Of a DNA stretch of 64,000 nt, positions 43,303 to 52,400 are shown piece by piece. Position numbers and translations under genes: made by a program. The DNA comes from CAXMNX01 sp964194845 (lineage in GTDB: Bacteria; Pseudomonadota; Alphaproteobacteria; Rhodobacterales; Rhodobacteraceae): the NCBI GenBank assembly GCA_964194845.1, contig CAXMNX010000104.1, forward strand, positions 25,216 to 89,215. Reading direction: 5' to 3'. The notes under the pieces were generated by a model. That model was given only the letters and a program-made list of their open reading frames with translations. It had not been told where the DNA came from and did not search any database. Each line of letters starts with the position of its first letter. Within the stretch, counting starts at the first letter, position 1.

Positions 43303-43904
43303 CCGAACCCTGCGGAGTCATACTCGCAGGAGGTCAGGCGACCCGGATGGGGGGTGGCGACAAGGGGCTTTTGCGGCTGGCGGGCAGGCCTATTCTGACG
43401 CATGTCGCTGATCGCCTTGAGCCGCAGGTGGCGTCGCTGGCGCTGAATGCAAACGGCGACCCGGCGCGATTTGCGGGCTTCGGCCTTCCGGTAATTCCCG
43501 ACAGCATCGAAGGCTTCGCCGGACCACTTGCAGGTGTTCTGGCCGGGCTGGATTGGGCGGCGGGCGAGGGGGCGGATCATATCGTCACCGCCGCCGCCGA
43601 CACGCCATTTTTTCCCGCCGATCTGGTGCCGCGCCTGATGCTGGCCGCCGAAGAAAACGATAAGCCCATTGCTCTGGCCCGGACGACCGGAGGCCGACAT
43701 CCGACTTTTGGGCTTTGGCCGGTTTCTTTGAGAGAAGACCTTCGCGCCGCGCTTTTAGAAGGCACCCGCAAGGTCGTTGCGTGGACCGATGCGCATGGCA
43801 CCGCATATGCTGATTTTCCCAGCCCCGGAATTGACCCGTTCTTCAACGTGAACACACCCGATGATCTGGCCGAGGCCGAGGCAATGCTTGAGGCGGCGCA
43901 ATGA
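43299..43904 (+). CDS. mobA: Molybdenum cofactor guanylyltransferase
   Basis: A 201-residue enzyme that joins GMP to molybdopterin to make the MGD form used by formate dehydrogenase and other DMSO-reductase-family enzymes. The nucleotide site is GVILAGGQATRMGGGDKGLLRLAGRPIL, followed by AADTPFFPADLV, and FFNVNTPDDLAEAE at the end. I choose the GTG in the GTGA overlap, six bases after GGAGA; an ATG four codons earlier is the alternative. mobB overlaps the 3' end. Confidence 0.93.
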   Translation: MTEPCGVILAGGQATRMGGGDKGLLRLAGRPILTHVADRLEPQVASLALNANGDPARFAGFGLPVIPDSIEGFAGPLAGVLAGLDWAAGEGADHIVTAAADTPFFPADLVPRLMLAAEENDKPIALARTTGGRHPTFGLWPVSLREDLRAALLEGTRKVVAWTDAHGTAYADFPSPGIDPFFNVNTPDDLAEAEAMLEAAQ

Positions 43905-44395
43905 AGATCTGGGGTGTTGTGGGTTGGAAAAACTCGGGCAAGACCGGGTTGATGGAGCGGCTGGTTGCCGAGTTTGTCGCGCGTGGTTTCAGTGTCTCAA
44001 CAATAAAACACGCCCACCATGTTTTCGACGTAGATCAGCCGGGCAAGGACAGCTATCGCCACCGCGAAGCGGGCGCGACCGAAGTTCTGCTGTCGAGCCG
44101 CAAGCGCTTTGCTTTGATGGCCGAACACCGGGGGGCGAGCGAACCCGAGCTTAAGGAATTGTTAACCAAGCTTGCGTCGGTGGATCTGGTGCTTGTCGAA
44201 GGCTACAAACGCGCCCGCCACTTAAAGATCGAGGCGCATCGCGCCGACACCAACGCCGCATTGATCGCCACCGAAGATGCCACAGTTCGCGCCATTGCAT
44301 CTGACAGTGGCGCGCGGGCAGAGGGACGCCCGACATTTGGTCTGGACGATACCGCCGCCATTGCCGATTTCATCGTTGCGGAGTTGGAAATGTGA
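43901..44395 (+). CDS. mobB: Molybdopterin-guanine dinucleotide biosynthesis protein B
   Basis: A 164-residue P-loop GTPase that helps MobA. Walker A is VGWKNSGKTGLMERL at residues 6-20, with STIKHAHHVFDVDQPGKDSYRHREAGA, the conserved MobB segment, and DLVLVEGYKR. It overlaps both mobA (ATGA) and moeA (GTGA). Confidence 0.93.
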   Translation: MKIWGVVGWKNSGKTGLMERLVAEFVARGFSVSTIKHAHHVFDVDQPGKDSYRHREAGATEVLLSSRKRFALMAEHRGASEPELKELLTKLASVDLVLVEGYKRARHLKIEAHRADTNAALIATEDATVRAIASDSGARAEGRPTFGLDDTAAIADFIVAELEM

Positions 44396-45663
44396 CCGGG
44401 AAAAAGCCAGCTTCGTTGAAACCGCCCCGCCTTAAGAACGACTGTTTTTCCCTGCCGCCGGGTATCGACTGGACCCCGGTGGACGACGCGCTGGCGCGGC
44501 TGCGCGAACGGCTATCGCCGGTTGTCGACATTGAAATTATCGCCCCAGCGGCGGGCCGCATCCTTGCGCGTGACGCCATCGCAAGGCGCGCAAATCCGCC
44601 CGCGGCAAACTCAGCGGTCGATGGATACGGGTTCGCCCATGCCGCGACCGGATCGGGCGATCAGGTGCTTGAACTGATGGAAGGCCGCGCGGCGGCGGGT
44701 GCGCCATTTATTGGCGAGGTTTCCGAAGGCCGCGCGCTGCGTATTCTGACGGGCGCGATCCTGCCTGCGGGCGTCGATACTGTGGTGCTGGAGGAGGATG
44801 TCACAACCGACGGCGCTCGGATTGCGTTTGAAGGGCCCGTTAAATCGGGTGCCAACACGCGAAATGCGGGCGAAGACATTTACGCCGGCCGCATTGCAGT
44901 TGAGGCTGGCACGCGGCTTGGCCCTGCTGAACTGGCATTGCTGGCGGCAACGGGTATCACGCAGATTGAAGCGTTCCGCCCTCTGCGTGTCGGTGTTCTG
45001 TCTACGGGCGATGAGGTGATCGCACCCGGTGCGACGGACGATCCGGCGCGAACATACGACGCAAACCGTCCGATGCTTCTGGCGCTGATCGCTGACTGGC
45101 GGATGCAGCCGGTCGATCTGGGCCACATTGGTGATGATCGCGCCGCACTTGCGGCCCGGCTGGATGATGCGGCGGGCAAAACGGATGCCATTCTGACCTC
45201 GGGCGGGGCGTCCGCGGGCGACGAGGATCACGTCTCGGCGCTTCTGGCAGATACCGGGACGTTGAACGACTGGCGGATCGCGCTGAAACCGGGCCGCCCG
45301 CTGGCGCTGGGCGTTTGGGGCAGGGTGCCGGTTTTTGGGTTGCCGGGTAATCCGGTGGCGGCACTGGTTTGCACGCTGGTGTTCGCCCGACCCGCGCTTG
45401 GGATTCTGGGCGGCGAGCCATGGCGCGAACCGCAGGGTTTCATGGTGCCTGCCGCATTTGAAAAGGACAAGAAACCGGGGCGGCGCGAGTATCTTCGCTC
45501 CCGGATCAATGGGGCGGGTGCGGCGGAAGCTTTTGCCTCGGAAGGGTCGGGGCGGATATCCGGGCTTGCCTGGGCCGATGGGCTTGTCGAACTTGGCGAC
45601 GGGGCGAGGGCGATCCAAAAGGGTGATTTGGTGCGGTATATTCCTTACGGCGGTTTTCGGTAG
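44392..45663 (+). CDS. moeA: Molybdopterin molybdenumtransferase
   Basis: A 423-residue enzyme that inserts molybdate into adenylylated molybdopterin. NPPAANSAVDGYGFAHA (a MoeA signature), GAILPAGVDTVVLEED, RVGVLSTGDEVIAPG, ILTSGGASAGDEDHV and VFGLPGNPVAALVC are all intact. The start is GTG in a GTGA overlap with mobB. About 40 more N-terminal residues than E. coli MoeA form a basic extension. It is the last gene of the operon. Confidence 0.93.
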   Translation: MTGKKPASLKPPRLKNDCFSLPPGIDWTPVDDALARLRERLSPVVDIEIIAPAAGRILARDAIARRANPPAANSAVDGYGFAHAATGSGDQVLELMEGRAAAGAPFIGEVSEGRALRILTGAILPAGVDTVVLEEDVTTDGARIAFEGPVKSGANTRNAGEDIYAGRIAVEAGTRLGPAELALLAATGITQIEAFRPLRVGVLSTGDEVIAPGATDDPARTYDANRPMLLALIADWRMQPVDLGHIGDDRAALAARLDDAAGKTDAILTSGGASAGDEDHVSALLADTGTLNDWRIALKPGRPLALGVWGRVPVFGLPGNPVAALVCTLVFARPALGILGGEPWREPQGFMVPAAFEKDKKPGRREYLRSRINGAGAAEAFASEGSGRISGLAWADGLVELGDGARAIQKGDLVRYIPYGGFR

Positions 45664-45688
45664 TTATTCCTGGGGAAATACTCTTGGC
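45664..45688 (-). repeat. Copy of dispersed motif after moeA
   Basis: On the minus strand CCGCCAAGAGTATTTCCCC is followed by AGGAATAA. It begins right after the moeA stop and matches the copy after hisG (11788-11815) at most positions. The rest of the gap to 45913 holds no gene that I can support and is richer in A and T. Confidence 0.45.
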
Positions 45689-45913
45689 GGGCTTTGAGCG
45701 AGCTGGCACGAAGCGCGTAGGTGCCGTCGGCGCGAAAGTCCATCAAGCCGCGCGGAAAACGCCGGGCGCGGGTCTGGGGAAGTGGCTGCGCTTGCGTCTA
45801 CGTTCTGTTCGAAATTGCGGGTGAGCCACGCACATGCAAAACACGTTGTGCGGCACTCGCATTTTATTTATGCGCGCCGATTTACATAACTGTAGTTGAT
45901 CCGCTAAATTCGG

Positions 45914-47887
45914 CTATTCCGTCAATGCGCGCGATAGGTAAAAATCACCTCTTTCAGACAATGCATCGATTATTCTCCTGCCGAATATCGTCTCGCCGCG
46001 TGCGTTCCAATGATCGCTGTCGTGAAACATCAGATGACCATCGATAATCGCGTCGCCGGGCATGTTTGTCTTAAGTAATTCCATCAGAGACACATATTCG
46101 ATCCCTGCTGCCGCCGCCTGGGACTTAAAGGTATCGTCAACCAAATCTTCCGCGACGCGAATGATTGGCGCATATCCCTCTGACAATTGGGTGGCAAGAT
46201 CGCGCCGGGGATCGAGGCGCGATGGGGAACTGGCCAGAGTGCGCTTGGGGCCAACCGTTGTGACCGGGACATGCTCATTCAACGCGCTGAGATAATCTAT
46301 CACTTCTGAAATAAGCTCTGGGTGAAAGCTGTCTAAATTTGGGGTGTTGCGATAAGAGCCGAGCACAGTGAAGTAAGCCTGCGTGTAAACAACCATCCGG
46401 ACGTCGGTGCTGTGACGTTCAACAAAGTCGAGAATGCCTTCGTAGTGGCATTTGTGTGGTGGAGGTCGGAACAGGCGACGATGCGGCCGGCAAAGTCCTA
46501 AGCTGGACGCCGTTATGAATTCGTTCTTCGATGCAGTGGCAAGGGCACCGAACAGGTCTCCGGCATGCGAACCGCCGATAACAATAATCCCCGGGCCGTG
46601 CAGCTTTGCGCAGCGCAGGAACGCATCTTCGAATTTGGTGTCGATATATTCGGTAATTAACTTGCAAGGGCCGCTGGTCGGTGCCGCGTGGACCTGCGAG
46701 GCGTCAATTGTCGAAAAGTTCTCCCGTGCCTCGTCGTCCAGGCTCGCTATGAACAGGTCCTTGATCGGTGCCGGTGCAAAATAAGCGATACCACCGACCA
46801 AGGTGAGACAGAGCATACTTACACCAGTCAGGCCGAAGATTGTGAGCCTCGTGTAGCCGTGCCGGAAGGGACTTTCCACGTAACGCCAGCTGAGATAGCC
46901 AAGAGGTAAGCTAAGCGCACCAGCTACCAACAAAATCGGTGTCGTCTGGTATTCTTCCGAGGCCGCGACGCGTGTGAAGGCCAAAAGCGGTTGATGATAC
47001 AGATAGACCGAATAAGAAATGAGCCCCAGACCCACCAGGGGTTTCCAGCCAAGGACGCGGCTGATCAGTGTGCTTGATGCCCCGAACAAGATAATCAAAC
47101 CGGCACCAGCAACCGGCATCAACCCGTAAACGCTTGGGCTTGGCGTGGTTTGATCAAAGATAAATATTGGAATGATGACCAATGCCAGGCCCACCACTGA
47201 AAGCAGGTCAGTCAATCGAGGCGTGACTTGGTGCCGACCTTCCAGCATCAGGACAGCCGCGATGCAGCCAGCGAGCAACTCCCATCCGCGCCCGATCGGT
47301 AGATAGAAATTGGCACTTGGTCTGATGCGCCACAGGAATTCGGCAGCCAGAAGGCTTAGAGCGGCGCAAGCGAGCATGATCCACAGCAGAGCCGAGCGCC
47401 TCCACCTCCAGATTGCAAACAAAAGGATTGGAAACACGAGGTAGAATTGCTCTTCTACCGCGAGGCTCCACATGTGAATCAAGGGGCGTTCCTCGGCCGC
47501 GACCGAAAAGTAATTTGTCGTTCGCCAGAAATAGACGTTGGCAGCGAATAGGATTGTCGCTGTCGCGCCCTGAAAGGTGCCCAGTGTCTCTGAGAAAGGG
47601 AGGAGCCAGAACGCGCCGACCAGTGTGAGAACCACAGCCACGACGAGAGCCGGAATGATGCGCCTGGCACGACGTTCGTAAAAGCGGATTATCGAAAATC
47701 GACCGTTGGTGAGATATTTCAATAAAATCGTGGCAATCAGGTAGCCCGATATCACAAAAAATATATCTACGCCGAAGAATCCTGCAGGAGCGAGTTTGTG
47801 GTCCACATGATAGAGAACCACGGACGCGACCGCGATGGCGCGAAGCCCATCAATGTCCGGCCGGTAAGCCACGGGGGAATGGTTCAC
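45914..47887 (-). CDS. Membrane O-acyltransferase with SGNH domain (OafA-like)
   Basis: A 657-residue inner-membrane enzyme. Residues 1-360 form an acyltransferase-3 domain of about ten helices (YRPDIDGLRAIAV, VVLYHVDH, FFVISGYLIA, FYERRARRIIPAL, MWSLAVEEQFYL). The C-terminal periplasmic SGNH domain has IVIGGSHAGDLFGALA and FHDSDHWNARGETIF with the Asp-x-His pair. Such proteins O-acetylate surface polysaccharides. GTG 47887 is preceded by GGAG; a longer GTG start at 47932 is possible. The gene is richer in A and T than its neighbours and lies between moeA and rplJ, which suggests it arrived by transfer. Confidence 0.88.
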   Translation of the reverse strand: MNHSPVAYRPDIDGLRAIAVASVVLYHVDHKLAPAGFFGVDIFFVISGYLIATILLKYLTNGRFSIIRFYERRARRIIPALVVAVVLTLVGAFWLLPFSETLGTFQGATATILFAANVYFWRTTNYFSVAAEERPLIHMWSLAVEEQFYLVFPILLFAIWRWRRSALLWIMLACAALSLLAAEFLWRIRPSANFYLPIGRGWELLAGCIAAVLMLEGRHQVTPRLTDLLSVVGLALVIIPIFIFDQTTPSPSVYGLMPVAGAGLIILFGASSTLISRVLGWKPLVGLGLISYSVYLYHQPLLAFTRVAASEEYQTTPILLVAGALSLPLGYLSWRYVESPFRHGYTRLTIFGLTGVSMLCLTLVGGIAYFAPAPIKDLFIASLDDEARENFSTIDASQVHAAPTSGPCKLITEYIDTKFEDAFLRCAKLHGPGIIVIGGSHAGDLFGALATASKNEFITASSLGLCRPHRRLFRPPPHKCHYEGILDFVERHSTDVRMVVYTQAYFTVLGSYRNTPNLDSFHPELISEVIDYLSALNEHVPVTTVGPKRTLASSPSRLDPRRDLATQLSEGYAPIIRVAEDLVDDTFKSQAAAAGIEYVSLMELLKTNMPGDAIIDGHLMFHDSDHWNARGETIFGRRIIDALSERGDFYLSRALTE

Positions 47888-48053
47888 ACTCGCAAACTCC
47901 AATGCGCCGCTTTGCCATCGCCTGACTGACACGAACAGATATGTTCTGGCGCGGCACAGGCTAATGCAACGCGCGAGCTTTCCAAATATTTCAAAAAAGG
48001 GACTCGTGTGCCATTATTGCATGAAAAGCTGCAATTCCCCCTTCACATCCGTT

Positions 48054-48292
48054 TAGAATCCCTCTAAGACGCCGGCGTCCGAGGGTTGCGCTTGCGCAGC
48101 CCTCTGGCACTTCGTCCGAGACGGTGGGTTGGCGCAAGTCATTAATTCCTGCCCGAGGCGGGATCAGAGGAATACGTTTTCGAGGTTTGACCCGCGAAGG
48201 CGCGATTACGACGGACCCGTATGGACCGACGGGTGGCAATTGTCACCTGGAGTTGAGCCGGAGGGTCACCCCTCCAATATTGGAGTGAAACT
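48054..48292 (+). promoter_or_regulatory. rplJ leader with probable L10-dependent switch
   Basis: This covers most of the 405-bp gap before rplJ; 47888-48053 holds nothing else I can support. A TAGAAT at 48054-48059 could be a -10 box. The leader has a 10-bp hairpin GAGGGTTGCG/CGCAGCCCTC (48081-48104), ACCCGT/ACGGGT (48216-48235) and GGAGGG/CCCTCC (48260-48275). It ends in CTCCAATATTGGAG, a perfect palindrome at 48272-48285 whose right GGAG is the rplJ ribosome site. CTCC can pair with either GGAG, so the last two stems exclude each other. In E. coli, L10-L7/L12 represses this operon through its leader. Confidence 0.6.
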
Positions 48293-48811
48293 GTGGATAG
48301 AGCCCAGAAAGAGAAAGTGGTCGAGGAACTCGGCCAGATCTTTGAAAGCTCTGGCGTCGTAGTGGTTGCCCACTATGCAGGTCTCACGGTTGCCGAGATG
48401 CAGGACCTGCGGGCGCGTATGCGCGAAGCAGAAGGGTCCGTTCGTGTCGCCAAGAACAGGCTCGCCAAGATCGCCCTTCAGGGAAAGCCCAACGAAAGCA
48501 TCGCTGAGCTGCTGACGGGAATGAGCGTTCTCGCCTATTCCGAAGACCCGACCGCTGCGGCGCGGGTCATGAATAAGTATTCCAAGGACAACAAGAAGTT
48601 GGAAATCCTTGGCGGTGCTATGGGTGAGACGCCGCTTGATGCCGCCGGTGTCAGGGCAGTGGCAGATTTGCCGTCGCGTGAGGAGCTTATCTCTTCGATC
48701 GTCGGCTGCATCGTTGCACCTGCCTCGAACATCGCCGGTGCGATTGGCGCGCCTGCTTCTAACATCGCGAGCATTCTTGCGACCATCGAGGAACGCGCGG
48801 AAGCCGCGTGA
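48293..48811 (+). CDS. rplJ: 50S ribosomal protein L10 (uL10)
   Basis: A 172-residue stalk base protein that carries the L7/L12 dimers and binds 23S rRNA. DRAQKEKVVEELGQIFESSGVVVVAHYAGLT and RVAKNRLAKIAL are typical, with a C-terminal helix (NIASILATIEERAEAA) for L12. The start is GTG, seven bases after GGAG. The usual rplK-rplA genes do not precede it here; an unrelated acyltransferase gene does. Confidence 0.97.
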   Translation: MDRAQKEKVVEELGQIFESSGVVVVAHYAGLTVAEMQDLRARMREAEGSVRVAKNRLAKIALQGKPNESIAELLTGMSVLAYSEDPTAAARVMNKYSKDNKKLEILGGAMGETPLDAAGVRAVADLPSREELISSIVGCIVAPASNIAGAIGAPASNIASILATIEERAEAA

Positions 48812-48880
48812 GTCAAGACGAGACCTGCGTGGGGTTGAATACCGCGCGTTGGAACACATCTTAGGAAACGGAATACTGAA

Positions 48881-49261
48881 ATGGCTGACCTGAAGAAACT
48901 TGCTAAAGAGATCGTGGGCCTCACGCTTCTCGAAGCTCAGGAACTGAAAACGATCCTTAAGGACGAGTACGACATCGAGCCCGCCGCTGGCGGCGCTGTG
49001 ATGATGGCGGGACCTGCTGCCGGCGACGCCGGTGCTGAGGCTGAGGAACAGACGGAGTTTGACGTCATCCTCAAAGCCCACGGTGCTTCGAAGATCAACG
49101 TGATCAAAGAAGTTCGCGCTCTCACCGGTCTCGGCCTGAAAGAAGCCAAGGATCTCGTCGAAGCTGGCGGCAAAGCCGTCAAGGAAGGCGTGTCCAAGGA
49201 CGAAGCTGAAGAGATCAAAGGCAAACTCGAAGCGGCTGGCGCCGAAGTCGAGCTGAAGTAA
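48881..49261 (+). CDS. rplL: 50S ribosomal protein L7/L12
   Basis: A 126-residue stalk protein that recruits translation GTPases. It has an N-terminal dimer domain (KKLAKEIVGLTLLEAQELKTIL), a flexible alanine-rich hinge and a conserved C-terminal domain (INVIKEVRALTGLGLKEAKDLVE). AGGAAA lies upstream of the ATG. rplJ ends 69 bp before it. Confidence 0.97.
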   Translation: MADLKKLAKEIVGLTLLEAQELKTILKDEYDIEPAAGGAVMMAGPAAGDAGAEAEEQTEFDVILKAHGASKINVIKEVRALTGLGLKEAKDLVEAGGKAVKEGVSKDEAEEIKGKLEAAGAEVELK

Positions 49262-49296
49262 TTGAAGGCGGGTTTACCGCCTCGCTGAGACAAGGT

Positions 49297-49319
49297 CGGG
49301 CCCGGGTTTCCGGGTCCGG
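49297..49319 (+). terminator. Attenuator-like stem between rplL and rpoB
   Basis: CGGGCCCGG and CCGGGTCCG can form a nine-pair stem with a GTTT loop, followed by CTTTCC but no long T run. It lies in the 236-bp rplL-rpoB gap. In E. coli a partial terminator in this gap sets the ratio of ribosomal protein to polymerase; here the role is inferred. Confidence 0.4.
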
Positions 49320-49497
49320 CTTTCCGCGTCTCAGGAAGAGCAGTTTTTGGGCACTGTTTTTCCTAAGGCGCGGAATCTGACGGGCGGGCAGCGGTGGGAC
49401 GCTGCCCTGGTATAGTCAGGTTTTTAGCTGGTTTCTCGGGTGTGTCGCCGGGCCCGACGGCTGACACGCTCTGGAACAACGAAAGGTGCTTTAACGC

Positions 49498-52400
49498 ATG
49501 GCGACGACCTACCTTGGCCAGAAACGTCTTCGTAAATACTTCGGCAAAATCCGTGAAGTTCTGGAAATGCCGAACCTTATTGAGGTACAAAAATCTTCAT
49601 ATGATCTTTTCCTGAATTCGGGCGATCAGCTCGAACCGATGGAAGGCGAAGGCATTATGGGTGTCTTCCAGTCGGTTTTTCCGATCAAGGATTTCAACGA
49701 AACCGCGGTGCTTGAGTTTGTGAAATACGAGCTTGAGAAACCGAAATACGACGTCGAGGAATGTCAGCAACGCGACATGACCTATTCGGCACCCTTGAAG
49801 GTGACGCTGCGTCTGATCGTATTTGATGTCGACGAGGATACCGGTGCGAAATCGGTGAAAGACATCAAGGAACAGGACGTGTTCATGGGCGATATGCCTT
49901 TGATGACGCCCAATGGCACGTTCATCGTGAACGGCACCGAGCGGGTGATCGTCAGCCAGATGCACCGTTCGCCGGGTGTGTTCTTTGACCACGACAAAGG
50001 CAAAACCCATTCTTCGGGCAAGCTTTTGTTCGCGTGCCGGATCATTCCATATCGCGGCTCGTGGCTGGATTTTGAATTTGACGCCAAGGACATCGTTTTT
50101 GCGCGCATCGACCGTCGCCGGAAGTTGCCGGTCACGACGCTTTTGTATGCGCTTGGTTTCAACCAGGAAGGCATCATGGATGCCTATTATCAGACCGTTG
50201 ATTTCAAGCTGAAAAAGAACAAGGGCTGGGTGACCAAGTTCTTCCCCGAGCGCGTGCGCGGCACGCGGCCCATCTTCGATCTGGTGGATGCCAAATCGGG
50301 CAAAGTGATCGCCGAGGCCGGCAAGAAAGTCACGCCACGCGCGGCCAAGAAGCTGATCGACGACGGCAAAATCGCCAACCTGCTGGTGCCTTTCGACAAT
50401 ATTGTTGGTCGGTTCGCGGCAAAAGACATCATCGACGAAAGTACCGGCGCGATTTATGTCGAGGCTGGCGACGAGTTGACCTGGGAGCTCGACAAAGCGG
50501 GCGAAGTCTCCGGTGGTACCCTGAAAGAGCTGATGGATGCCGGCGTTACCGACATCCCGGTGCTCGACATAGATAATATCAATGTGGGCCCGTACATGCG
50601 CAACACCATGGCGCTGGACAAGAACATGGGCCGCGAAGGCGCGCTTATGGATATATACCGCGTCATGCGCCCGGGTGAGCCGCCCACGGTTGATGCGGCA
50701 TCTGCCCTTTTCGACACATTGTTCTTCGATGGCGACCGCTATGATCTTTCGGCCGTTGGTCGCGTCAAGATGAACATGCGTCTGTCGCTGGATGCCGAGG
50801 ACACGGTTCGCACACTCCGCAAGGACGACATTGTTGCCTGCATCAAGGCGCTGGTCCATCTGCGCGACGGCAAGGGCGACATCGACGACATCGACCATCT
50901 GGGCAACCGCCGGGTCCGCTCGGTCGGCGAACTGATGGAAAACCAGTATCGCGTCGGGCTGCTTCGGATGGAACGCGCGATCAAGGAACGCATGTCATCG
51001 GTCGAGATCGACACGGTGATGCCACAGGATCTGATCAACGCGAAACCCGCCGCAGCGGCGGTGCGCGAGTTCTTCGGCTCAAGCCAGCTTAGCCAGTTCA
51101 TGGACCAGACCAACCCCTTGTCTGAAGTCACGCACAAGCGGCGTCTTTCAGCACTTGGACCGGGTGGCCTGACGCGCGAGCGTGCGGGATTTGAGGTGCG
51201 CGACGTGCATCCCACGCACTATGGCCGGATGTGCCCGATTGAAACGCCGGAAGGTCCGAACATCGGCCTGATCAACAGCCTCGCGACGTTTGCGCGGGTG
51301 AACAAATACGGCTTTATCGAAACGCCCTATCGCCAGGTCGTGAAAAGCAAGGTCACCGACAAGGTGGTCTATATGTCGGCGACCGAGGAAATGCGACACA
51401 CTGTGGCGCAGGCCAACGCGACGCTGGACGAAAAAGGTAACTTCATTAATGACTTGGTGAACACGCGCAAGTCTGGTGAATACACCATGGCATCGCGCGA
51501 TAGTGTCGATCTGATCGACGTCAGCCCAAAGCAGCTGGTGTCGGTTGCGGCCTCGCTTATTCCGTTTCTGGAAAATGACGACGCGAACCGGGCGTTGATG
51601 GGGTCGAACATGCAGCGCCAGGCGGTGCCTTTGCTGCAAGCGGAAGCCCCGCTTGTGGGCACCGGTATCGAGGAAGTCGTGGCCCGGGATTCGGGCGCGG
51701 CGATCATGGCCAAACGCGCCGGGGTCGTTGATCAGGTTGACGCACAGCGGATCGTTGTCCGCGCAACCGAAGACATGGACCCGGGCGAACCGGGCGTCGA
51801 TATCTATCGTCTGCGCAAATTCCAGCGGTCGAACCAGAACACCTGCATCAACCAGCGTCCGCTGGTGAAAGTGGGTGACACCGTTGGCAAGGGCGAAGTT
51901 GTTGCCGACGGCCCGTCCACCGATCTGGGCGAACTGGCCCTGGGCAAGAACGTGGTCGTCGCCTTCATGCCGTGGAATGGCTATAACTATGAGGACTCGA
52001 TCCTGATCTCGGAACGCATCGTGCGCGATGACGTCTTCACGTCGATCCACATCGATGAGTTTGAAGTCGCGGCCCGTGACACCAAGCTTGGACCGGAAGA
52101 GATCACCCGCGACATCCCGAACGTCGGCGAGGAAGCTTTGCGCAACCTCGACGAGGCGGGCATCGTCTATATCGGTGCCGAGGTTGGCCCGGCTGACATT
52201 CTGGTCGGCAAGATCACGCCGAAGGGCGAAAGCCCGATGACGCCGGAAGAGAAACTCCTGCGCGCCATCTTCGGTGAAAAGGCATCTGACGTGCGCGACA
52301 CATCGCTGCGCCTGCCGCCGGGTGATTTCGGCACGATCGTCGAGGTCCGCGTCTTCAACCGTCACGGCGTTGATAAAGACGAACGCGCGCTTCAGATCGA

